Assembly: GCA_015654825.1 (NCBI GenBank)
Contig: JAATGE010000132.1
Coordinates: 1-6,363 of the forward strand
DNA from: Rhodospirillales bacterium
Lineage (GTDB): Bacteria; Pseudomonadota; Alphaproteobacteria; Acetobacterales; Acetobacteraceae
DNA: 6,363 nucleotides
Direction of reading: 5' to 3'
Shown here: positions 1-4,919 of the stretch, in pieces
Numbering within the stretch: the first letter of the stretch is position 1
Layout: the number at the start of each line of letters is the position of its first letter
The notes under the pieces: model-generated
Seen by the model: the letters and a program-made list of their open reading frames with translations, nothing else
The model's database searches: none
What the model was told of the DNA's origin: nothing
Position numbers and translations under genes: made by a program

Positions 1-1
1 G

Positions 2-232
2 CCGGCCCTGGCCTGGATCGCCGCCGAGGCGGCACGCGACCGGCTGCTGCGCGGCGAGCCCGTACTGCTGGCAGTACTGTATTTCCTGCCGTTCGTGGCA
101 GTGGCACTCGGCCGTGGCCTCGGTGTGCCGCTGGCGCCGCCGCTGCTGCTGGTGCTGCTGCTCGCCATCGATCGCCGCGCCGAACAGCCGGCGCGCGCCG
201 TGCCCGCCGTTCTGCCGCAGGGCGCGCGCTGA
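2..232 (+). CDS. GT87-type membrane glycosyltransferase, C-terminal fragment (5' end outside window)
   Basis: An open frame enters from the left edge and stops at TGA 230-232, giving the last 76 residues of a protein. The residues PALAWIAAEA align with AAWIAAEA in the next gene (about residue 330), and the following hydrophobic segment and GVPLAPP match GVPIAPP there. It is therefore the C-terminal end of another copy of the same GT87/DUF2029-like family: the last one or two membrane segments and a short Arg/Pro/Ala-rich cytoplasmic tail. The catalytic half is not in the window, so activity cannot be judged. Its stop overlaps the next start in TGATG, which implies translational coupling. The paralogy is seen directly; the glycosyltransferase role is inferred from the relatives. 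Confidence 0.8.
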   Translation, partial: PALAWIAAEAARDRLLRGEPVLLAVLYFLPFVAVALGRGLGVPLAPPLLLVLLLAIDRRAEQPARAVPAVLPQGAR

Positions 233-1464
233 TGCTCGCCGCGTTGCGCGACGCCAACTGGCTGACGGCCGCGCGGGCTCGCGCCTACGCCGCCATCCTG
301 GCGCTGCTGCTGCTGGTGTCCGCTTGCGTGGTCATTCAGGCCAGGGTGCGCCAGGCGGCGCGGAACCCGCGCCATTTACCGGAGGCCACGGATTTCCTGC
401 CGTTCTACACCGCGGGGCGGCTCGCCCGGGCGGGGCTTGCGGTCGACGCGTACCGCCTGGAGGTGCTGACGAAGGCCGAGCAGGAGGCGGCCGTGGTGCA
501 GGGCGGCAGCCTGCCGTTCCTGTATCCGCCGCCGATACTGCTGCTGTGCGCGGCGGTGGCGGGGTTGCCGTTCGCCATCGCCTGGCTGGCGTTCGAGGCC
601 GCCGGCCTGGTGCCGCTGGTGCTCGCGCTACGGCGGCTGCTGCCGCAGCGCTGGGCGCTGCTGCCGCTGCTGACCGCACCCGCCGTGCTGATGAATCTCG
701 GCAGCGGCCAGACCGGATTTTATACCGCCGCGAGTTTTGCGTGGGCGGCGGTGCTGCTGGATCGGCGGCCGGCGCTGGCGGGTGCCGCGCTTGGCGTGCT
801 GGTCGCCAAGCCGCATCTGGCGGTGCTGGTGCCGGTGGCGCTGTTCGCGGCGCGGCGCTGGCGGGCGGCCGCCGCCTGTGCCGCGACGGCGGTCGCGCTG
901 TGCGGCCTGAGCTGGCTGGTTTACGGCACGGCGACCTGGCTGGCGTTTGTGGCGCAGGCGCCGCTGGCGCGCGAAGTGCTGGAACAATGGCCGGCCGATT
1001 GGCGGATCCTGCTCAGCGTGTATGGCGCGACGAGGGTGCTGGGCGGCGGTGTGGCGCTTGGCTACGCGGTGCAGGCGGTGCTGGCACTCGGCGCCGTCGC
1101 GGTGTTGGGCGGTGTCGCGGCGCGGCGGCCCGGTGGCGTGCCGGAAATGGCCACGCTGGCGGCCGCCGCGTTGTTCGCGACGCCGTACGGCATGGATTAC
1201 GATCTGCCGGACCTGCTGCTGCCGGCCGCCTGGATCGCCGCCGAGGCGCAGCGCGAAAGCTGGCGAAGCTGGGAGAAGGTGACGCTGGCCGCGGCGTTCG
1301 TGCTGCCCCTATTCGTCCGCGCGAGTGCGCTATTACTAGGCGTACCCATAGCACCGCCTGTGCTGGCAGCGATGCTCTGGCTAACCGCGCGAAGGGCATC
1401 AACGGGGTCTGGGGACGTGTCCCCAGCTTGGTCCAGGGGCAGCGCCCCTGGCCTGTTTCCATGA
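232..1464 (+). CDS. GT87/DUF2029-like polytopic membrane glycosyltransferase (paralog 2)
   Basis: This encodes 410 residues, mostly hydrophobic, with roughly nine to eleven membrane segments. Landmarks are D54-F-L-P-F-Y-T-A-G-R in the first large loop after the first helix, Y98-PPP, G159-Q160, K193-P-H, RRWRA just after it, and D322-Y-D near the C-terminus. This arrangement resembles family GT87 (DUF2029). Its known members, such as mycobacterial PimE, are GT-C enzymes that use polyprenyl-phosphate sugars on the outer face of the inner membrane and have a catalytic Asp in the first loop. D54 is the natural counterpart here, by inference. ATG 232 overlaps the upstream stop and has AGGG nine bases upstream. 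The last 15 or so codons are a REP-like palindromic element, so the tail after LTARRAS is probably not ancestral; about 25 codons before it use atypical codons. Sugar and acceptor are unknown. Confidence 0.82.
   Translation: MLAALRDANWLTAARARAYAAILALLLLVSACVVIQARVRQAARNPRHLPEATDFLPFYTAGRLARAGLAVDAYRLEVLTKAEQEAAVVQGGSLPFLYPPPILLLCAAVAGLPFAIAWLAFEAAGLVPLVLALRRLLPQRWALLPLLTAPAVLMNLGSGQTGFYTAASFAWAAVLLDRRPALAGAALGVLVAKPHLAVLVPVALFAARRWRAAAACAATAVALCGLSWLVYGTATWLAFVAQAPLAREVLEQWPADWRILLSVYGATRVLGGGVALGYAVQAVLALGAVAVLGGVAARRPGGVPEMATLAAAALFATPYGMDYDLPDLLLPAAWIAAEAQRESWRSWEKVTLAAAFVLPLFVRASALLLGVPIAPPVLAAMLWLTARRASTGSGDVSPAWSRGSAPGLFP
1409..1451. repeat. REP-like twin hairpin inside the 3' end of paralog 2
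   Basis: There are two perfect 8-bp hairpins in a row. The first is CTGGGGAC-GT-GTCCCCAG at 1409-1426. The second is CCAGGGGC-AGC-GCCCCTGG at 1433-1451. The linker between them is CTTGGT. Paired GC-rich palindromes of this size resemble REP/BIME elements of proteobacteria, but these normally lie between genes. Here the element is translated as the tail of the second glycosyltransferase and ends nine bases before the next start codon. It may stabilise the mRNA or modulate coupling between the two genes. Only one copy is in the window, so the repeat status is inferred from form. Confidence 0.55.
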
Positions 1465-2660
1465 ACGCCTTGCGCGATGCCGCCTGGCTGAACCCGCCCC
1501 GAGCGCGCGCCTACGCGACGATGCTGGCCTGCTTCATGGCGCTGGGCCTTGCGTATGGCTGGCTGTCGCTCGCACTAGGGCACCACCCCGGTGCCCCAGC
1601 CGATGCCTCCGGTTTGCCCGGCGCCAGTGATTTCCTGTCATTTTGGACCGCCGGCAGGTTCGTCTGGGAGGGCCAAGCGGCGGCTGCCTACGATCTGACG
1701 GCGCTGCGGCTGGCGGAGGATCGCGGCGCTGTCATGCAGCCGGGCGCGGTGCTGGCGTTTTTCTACCCGCCGCCGTTCCTGCTTCTGTGCCTGCCGTTCG
1801 CGCTGCTGCCGTATCTCGCGGGTTTTGCCGCGTTCGTTGCGGCGCAGACGGCGGCGCTGGTGGTTTTGCTGCGCCGCATCCTGCCGGAAGGCTGGGGCTA
1901 CCTTCCGGTGCTGGCGTTTCCGGGGCTGCTGTTGAACGCCGCCACCGGGCAGAACGGTTTTGTTTCGGCGTCGTGCTTCGCCGGCGCGCTGCTGCTGCTG
2001 GGACGGAGCCCCATTGCGGCCGGAAGCGTGCTCGGGCTGCTGGTGGTGAAGCCGCATTTGGCGCTGGCGGTGCCGGTGGCGCTGCTGTGCGCGCGCCGTT
2101 GGCGGGCATTGTTCGCCTGTGGAATGTCGGCGATCGTGATCGTGGCGATGTCGTGGGCGGTGCTGGGCAGCGCGTCCTGGGCCGGGTTCCTGCGCGCCGC
2201 GCCGGAGATCCGCGCCGCCCTGGAACTGCACGCGGAGGATTGGGCCAAGCTGCAAAGTGTGTTCACGACCGCGCGCGTGCTCGGTGCGCCGCTCGGGGTG
2301 GCGTACGCCGTGCAGGCGGCGGTTGGGCTTGGCGTGTTGGCCGGGCTGGCGACGGCGAGCCGCCGGCGGCCCGGGCCGGGCGCGGAAACGGCGTTGCTGG
2401 CGACGGCGGCGCTGCTCTGTACGCCGCACGTGCTGGATTACGATCTGGCGGTGGCCGGCGTGCCGCTGGCGTGGCTGGCGCACGAGGCGGACGGAGGCGG
2501 CTGGCGGCCGTGGGAAAAATTCGCCGCCGGGCTGGTCTATCTGTGGCCGCTGGTGGGACGGGTGCTGACGCAGTCATACGGGGTGGCGCTCGGGCCGCTG
2601 CTGTTGCTCTGGCTGTTCGTGTTGTTGCGGCGCCGCGCCATGGCGATGGTGACGGTATGA
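1461..2660 (+). CDS. GT87/DUF2029-like polytopic membrane glycosyltransferase (paralog 3)
   Basis: This encodes 399 residues and is clearly paralogous to the preceding gene: NALRDAAWL..RARAYA at the N-terminus matches AALRDANWL..RARAYA there. The family landmarks are D57-F-L-S-F-W-T-A-G-R (likely catalytic loop), Y102-PPP, G163-Q164, K197-P-H followed by ARRWRA, and D326-Y-D. Many hydrophobic helices place it in the inner membrane. The start is ATG 1461, which overlaps the upstream stop as ATGA. The frame stays open far upstream through the previous gene, but only the 1461 start gives the family's normal N-terminus and length. No good Shine-Dalgarno sequence precedes it, only the REP-like hairpins, so translation probably depends on ribosomes finishing the upstream gene. 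Donor and acceptor are not identifiable. Confidence 0.84.
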   Translation: MNALRDAAWLNPPRARAYATMLACFMALGLAYGWLSLALGHHPGAPADASGLPGASDFLSFWTAGRFVWEGQAAAAYDLTALRLAEDRGAVMQPGAVLAFFYPPPFLLLCLPFALLPYLAGFAAFVAAQTAALVVLLRRILPEGWGYLPVLAFPGLLLNAATGQNGFVSASCFAGALLLLGRSPIAAGSVLGLLVVKPHLALAVPVALLCARRWRALFACGMSAIVIVAMSWAVLGSASWAGFLRAAPEIRAALELHAEDWAKLQSVFTTARVLGAPLGVAYAVQAAVGLGVLAGLATASRRRPGPGAETALLATAALLCTPHVLDYDLAVAGVPLAWLAHEADGGGWRPWEKFAAGLVYLWPLVGRVLTQSYGVALGPLLLLWLFVLLRRRAMAMVTV

Positions 2661-3901
2661 GCGTCGGGCGCAACCGCCTGCTGGCGTGGCACAGCGCGGC
2701 GCAGGTGCGCCGCCAGGCACTCGCGCTGGTAGTGCTGCAGGCACTGATCCTGGCGTTTTTCATTGCCGGTACGCACGGGTGGATTACCAAAGGGGTGGCG
2801 CCCACCACTACCGACTATGCGAGTTTCTACGCTGCCGGCCGCCTGGCCAATGAGGGCCGCCCGGCGGATGCCTATGACCGCGCGCAACACCTGGCGGCCG
2901 AGGAAAAGGCGACCGCGCCGGGCATCAAATACGAATATTTCTTCAATCCTCCGCCCTATCTCCTGATCAACCAGCCGCTGGCGCTGCTGCCGTACCTGCC
3001 GAGCTTCGTGCTGTTCGAGGCGGCGACCCTCGGACTGTGGCTGGCGCTGGGCGCGCGCGTGGCGGGCCGCGGGCCGGCGGTACTACCGGCGCTGCTGGCG
3101 GTGCCGTCGGTATGGTGGGTGCTCGGGCTCGGGCAGAACTCGTTTCTCAACGCGTCGCTGATGGCGGCAGGCACGCTGCTGCTGGAGCGCCAGCCGGTGG
3201 CAGCCGGCCTGGCTTTTGGCGCGTTGTGCTACAAACCGCATCTGGGCCTGCTGGTGCCGGTAGCGCTGGTGGCGGGGCGCCGCTGGCGTGCGTTCGGCGC
3301 CGCCGGGGCCACGGTGGCGGTGATCTGCCTTGCCACCTGGGTGCTGTATGGGCCGACGACCTGGCAGGCGTTCCTTGCCATGGCGGAGCATTCGGACCAG
3401 GCGATCGGCGGCGGCGACGTGCTGTTCGCGGCGCACGCCGATCCGACCGGCGCGCTGCGCTACGCCGGTTTGCCCTGGCCGGCGGCCCGTTCGATCGGCG
3501 TCTTGATGGCCTTGGCGACCGCCGCGTGGGTCGCGTGGGCCTGGGTGCGGCCGGTCAGCGCGCCGGTCCGTTACGCGCTGCTGGTCGCCGGCACGTTGCT
3601 GGTGGTGCCGTTCGCGCTTTTTTACGACCTGGTTCTGGCCAGCCTTGCCGCCGCCTGGCTGGCGCGGTCGGCGCGCTCGGGCGGGTTTCTGCCAGGTGAA
3701 AAGGCCGGCTTTGGCATCTGTATCGGGCTCAATCTGCTGGCCGCGGTGCCGGTCATCACCCGCGCGCCGTCGGGCGTCGCGTTCGGGGCGCTGGTGCCGC
3801 CGTTGCTGTTCCTGCTGGCGCTGCGGCGGGCATGGGCGGAGGGGCGGCACGCCAAAGAAGCAGGCGGTGACACGCGGTCTGCTGACTCATCGAAAAATTG
3901 A
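2657..3901 (+). CDS. GT87/DUF2029-like polytopic membrane glycosyltransferase (paralog 4, divergent)
   Basis: This encodes 414 residues and is the last member of the array. It keeps D53-Y-A-S-F-Y-A-A-G-R, N97-PPP (Asn where the others have Tyr), G159-Q160-N, K193-P-H followed by AGRRWRA, and a C-terminal F322-Y-D where paralogs 2 and 3 have D-Y-D. It lacks the ALRDAxWL N-terminal motif of those two. It is therefore the most divergent copy and may use another donor or acceptor. ATG 2657 overlaps the upstream stop as ATGA. The frame is open far upstream, but that part is a shadow of paralog 3. The hydrophilic tail (GRHAKEAGGDTRSADSSKN) is less typical of the family. No convincing terminator follows. 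Confidence 0.82.
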   Translation: MSVGRNRLLAWHSAAQVRRQALALVVLQALILAFFIAGTHGWITKGVAPTTTDYASFYAAGRLANEGRPADAYDRAQHLAAEEKATAPGIKYEYFFNPPPYLLINQPLALLPYLPSFVLFEAATLGLWLALGARVAGRGPAVLPALLAVPSVWWVLGLGQNSFLNASLMAAGTLLLERQPVAAGLAFGALCYKPHLGLLVPVALVAGRRWRAFGAAGATVAVICLATWVLYGPTTWQAFLAMAEHSDQAIGGGDVLFAAHADPTGALRYAGLPWPAARSIGVLMALATAAWVAWAWVRPVSAPVRYALLVAGTLLVVPFALFYDLVLASLAAAWLARSARSGGFLPGEKAGFGICIGLNLLAAVPVITRAPSGVAFGALVPPLLFLLALRRAWAEGRHAKEAGGDTRSADSSKN

Positions 3902-3921
3902 TACGCAGCATCACGGTAAAG

Positions 3922-3961
3922 TTGATTGCAATCACAATAAAAGAACATTAGTCAATAGAGT
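3922..3961 (+). promoter_or_regulatory. FNR/CRP-family-like operator and possible promoter upstream of flp1
   Basis: TTGAT-TGCA-ATCAC at 3922-3935 matches 9 of the 10 defined bases of the FNR/ANR consensus TTGAT-N4-ATCAA. It contains a perfect 12-base palindrome (3923-3934). TAGAGT at 3956-3961 matches TATAAT at four positions. It would place transcription near 3968, with the operator centre about 40 bases upstream, close to the usual position of an activator of this family. The block is AT-rich against a GC-rich background, as expected of a promoter. The operator match is seen directly; regulator and start site are inferred. Confidence 0.42.
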
Positions 3962-4007
3962 GCGACGAATGGTTTCCCGCCTGGTCGTGAGGCATGCCCG
4001 AGGTTTG

Positions 4008-4035
4008 GGCCTGGACGTGGGGGCCTGGACGTGGG
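4008..4035 (+). repeat. Perfect 14-bp tandem duplication in the flp1 leader
   Basis: GGCCTGGACGTGGG occurs twice head to tail (4008-4021 and 4022-4035) and is followed by more G runs up to 4047. It lies 50-80 bases upstream of the flp1 start in what appears to be untranslated leader. Copy number could change by slippage. Confidence 0.8.
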
Positions 4036-4086
4036 GCCGGGGTGGGGCCTGCGGATTAACAACGGATCGAGGTTTTGGGGGCATAG

Positions 4087-4257
4087 ATGCGCGGATTGAG
4101 GGATCGTCTCGCGGGGTTTTGGGCGGACCGCCGCGCTATTACTGCTGTGGAGTACGGGTTGATCGCGAGTGCAATGGCGTTTGTGCTGGTTAACATTTTT
4201 CTCAGCCTGGGCACGCCGCTCAGCCAGATTTTTGTTAGTCTTGGCACAAAGCTATAA
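4087..4257 (+). CDS. flp: Flp/Fap-type pilin, first copy (flp1)
   Basis: This 56-residue protein is too short for common ORF cut-offs. It has a basic leader (MRGLRDRLAGFWADRRA), then I18-T-A-V-E22-Y23-G-L-I-A, the class III prepilin motif of Flp pilins. A single hydrophobic helix to about residue 44 and a short polar tail follow. Cleavage is expected after A17 by the CpaA-type peptidase, giving a 39-residue pilin. It aligns without gaps to the second pilin below, with E22-Y23 in the same position, which supports both starts. An in-frame TAG (4084-4086) abuts ATG 4087, so no longer start is possible. GGGGG at 4077-4081 is a mediocre binding site. Codon use (CTA, TTG, AGG, AGT, GTT) is less biased than in flp2. 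It could be a minor pilin or a decaying duplicate, though nothing in it is broken. Confidence 0.85.
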   Translation: MRGLRDRLAGFWADRRAITAVEYGLIASAMAFVLVNIFLSLGTPLSQIFVSLGTKL

Positions 4258-4258
4258 T
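4232..4258 (+). promoter_or_regulatory. Possible promoter over the flp1 stop codon
   Basis: A perfect -10 hexamer TATAAT (4253-4258) overlaps the flp1 stop. TTGTTA (4232-4237) is a four-of-six -35 match, with a short 15-base spacer. If used, it would give flp2 its own transcript with a leader of about 340 bases holding the hairpins listed next. The short spacer and the overlap with coding sequence keep confidence low. Confidence 0.25.
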
Positions 4259-4270
4259 TGCGCGCCGCCT

Positions 4271-4304
4271 CTCACATTTTCGCGAGCGCGTTTCCGAAAA
4301 TGAG
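4271..4304 (+). other. Imperfect hairpin after flp1
   Basis: ATTTTCG (4276-4282) pairs with CGAAAAT (4295-4301). After a 2-base bulge, CTC (4271-4273) pairs with GAG (4302-4304). It begins 13 bases after the flp1 stop. There is no following T tract, so it is more likely a stabilising 3' structure or weak terminator than a classical terminator. Confidence 0.4.
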
Positions 4305-4382
4305 GCATGATTCACCTATGACGCGCATTCTGCCGGCATCGATGCGTACCAAATTCGCTCCAAAGCAGGCGCGAAACTAGCC

Positions 4383-4421
4383 AAAAGCAACGCTGAGTTG
4401 CTTTTCCGGGCGAATACCCGG
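4383..4421 (+). ncRNA. Twin-hairpin leader element upstream of flp2 (unidentified structured RNA candidate)
   Basis: Hairpin one is AAAAGCAAC-GCTGA-GTTGCTTTT (4383-4405, perfect 9-bp stem). Hairpin two follows without a gap: CCGGG-CGAATA-CCCGG (4406-4421). Just upstream, GGC-GCGAAACTA-GCC could form a small third stem. TACC (4347-4350) and GGTA (4422-4425) could close the whole. A run of seven or more A follows (4430-4436). Compact adjacent stems in a pilin leader suggest a regulatory RNA. I could not match it to a known riboswitch class. The first stem with its T run could also act as a terminator. Confidence 0.35.
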
Positions 4422-4453
4422 GGTAATCCAAAAAAAGATATGGACACGGCCTG

Positions 4454-4469
4454 AAAAATCGGTATTTTT
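4454..4469 (+). promoter_or_regulatory. A/T inverted repeat upstream of flp2
   Basis: AAAAAT-CGGT-ATTTTT is a perfect 6-bp inverted repeat. It lies immediately upstream of the TTGACT hexamer at 4473-4478. Its position suits a repressor or activator site, or an AT-rich upstream promoter element. No regulator is identified. Confidence 0.3.
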
Positions 4470-4596
4470 AGATTGACTAACCTCTAACAGGACGTTACGG
4501 CTTTAAACACGCCATCCAGTGGGGGCGTCAGGACGGCCCGGCGGGGCCCGCCCAAGCAATCGCAACTCGGCGGGGGCAGACGCCCTCAACACAGAT

Positions 4597-4600
4597 GGAG
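4597..4600 (+). promoter_or_regulatory. Ribosome binding site that decides the flp2 start
   Basis: GGAG is followed by six bases (AACAAC) and ATG 4607. It lies inside the alternative start ATG 4595, which has no such site. The 4607 start also makes flp2 exactly as long as flp1. Confidence 0.7.
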
Positions 4601-4606
4601 AACAAC

Positions 4607-4777
4607 ATGAACACCATGATCGCCAAAGTCGTTGCCCTTAAGAACGACCGCAAGGCAGTGACGGCCCTCGAGTACGGCATCATCGCCGGCGTGCTCGGCC
4701 TGGTTCTGATCCTGATCTTCCAGAGCTTCGGCACGACGCTTTCCACGCTGTTCAGCTCGATCGGCAAGTCGATCTGA
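4607..4777 (+). CDS. flp: Flp/Fap-type pilin, main copy (flp2)
   Basis: This 56-residue prepilin is the probable major subunit of the Tad pilus. The leader MNTMIAKVVALKNDRKA is followed by V18-T-A-L-E22-Y23-G-I-I-A-G, a hydrophobic helix to about residue 42 and the tail STLFSSIGKSI. E22 (+5 after the predicted cleavage site following A17) and Y23 form the Flp signature recognised by the CpaA/TadV peptidase. The residue before the cut is Ala rather than the classical Gly, as in flp1. Codon use is strongly biased (CTG, ATC, GGC, AAG), which fits high expression, and a good GGAG site precedes the start. The 392-base gap after it contains a strong hairpin, so pilin mRNA is probably more abundant than that of the assembly genes. 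Confidence 0.92.
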   Translation: MNTMIAKVVALKNDRKAVTALEYGIIAGVLGLVLILIFQSFGTTLSTLFSSIGKSI

Positions 4778-4814
4778 TTTCGCTTCGGCCCGGGGCGAGC
4801 GGATTTCGCTTCGG
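4776..4814 (+). repeat. 13-bp direct repeat at the flp2 stop
   Basis: GATTTCGCTTCGG occurs at 4776-4788, overlapping the stop codon TGA, and again at 4802-4814. The copies are separated by 13 bases. This may be a small duplication; no function is evident. Confidence 0.7.
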
Positions 4815-4826
4815 AGTTAGTTCGTT

Positions 4827-4860
4827 CCGGCGCCGCGTCGTAGGGCGCGGCGCCGGATTT
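4827..4860 (+). terminator. Strong GC hairpin after flp2, probable terminator or attenuator
   Basis: CCGGCGCCGCG (4827-4837) pairs perfectly with CGCGGCGCCGG (4846-4856). A further T-G and C-G pair leaves a GTAG loop, for a stem of up to 13 bp. Only ATTT follows instead of a long T run, so termination may be partial, letting some transcripts continue into cpaA. Its position 50 bases after the pilin stop fits this role. Confidence 0.6.
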
Positions 4861-4874
4861 CGTCGCCCGCGCTT

Positions 4875-4919
4875 GTCGTCAAGGCCTGCGCCTGGTCGTC
4901 GAATGTGGCATTTGTCGTC
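4875..4919 (+). repeat. Three GTCGTC direct repeats about two helical turns apart
   Basis: TTGTCGTC, TGGTCGTC and TTGTCGTC have their GTCGTC cores at 4875-4880, 4895-4900 and 4914-4919, so the period is 20 then 19 bases. Same-face spacing suits cooperative binding of a response regulator, but chance in GC-rich DNA is possible. The third copy lies in the loop of the 4908-4926 hairpin. Confidence 0.4.

Larger units (their letters stand above)
4258..4606 (+). other. 349-base structured gap between the two pilin genes
   Basis: I see no gene here on either strand. It contains an interrupted hairpin (4271-4304), two abutting hairpins (4383-4421), an A/T inverted repeat (4454-4469), a TTGACT -35-like hexamer (4473-4478) and a GC hairpin GGCCC-GGCG-GGGCC (4535-4548). 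It is most likely the promoter and long untranslated leader of flp2. No -10 hexamer at proper spacing from TTGACT is convincing (GTTACG is the nearest). Confidence 0.6.

Noticed and set aside
1638..2483. Long minus-strand frames in the glycosyltransferase region (also 1013-1462, 3083-3850, 5239-6087)
   Set aside because: They are Arg/Gln/Pro-rich translations opposite well-supported genes, as expected in GC-rich DNA.
114..2660. A single 848-residue reading frame covering paralogs 2 and 3
   Set aside because: Before 1461 it is Arg/Ala/Gly-rich and out of frame with paralog 2, which has clear family motifs. Only the part from ATG 1461 is coding.
1643..3901. A 752-residue reading frame ending with paralog 4
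   Set aside because: The part before 2657 is an alternate-frame shadow of paralog 3; the family N-terminus starts at ATG 2657.
4056..4247. Minus-strand frame opposite flp1, and a similar one at 4528-4767 opposite flp2
   Set aside because: They resemble each other only because the pilin genes on the other strand are homologous.
4241..4261. Sigma-54 promoter TGGCAC..TTGC after flp1
   Set aside because: The spacing between the two elements is about five bases too long.
4340..4440. Cyclic di-GMP-I (GEMM) riboswitch in the flp2 leader
   Set aside because: A GCGAAAC..GCC stretch is faintly similar to the GCAAAGC core, but the two-part core and the tetraloop-receptor arrangement are missing.
4595..4606. 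Upstream start ATG 4595 for flp2
   Set aside because: It has no ribosome binding site, and GGAG inside it serves ATG 4607, which gives exactly the flp1 length.
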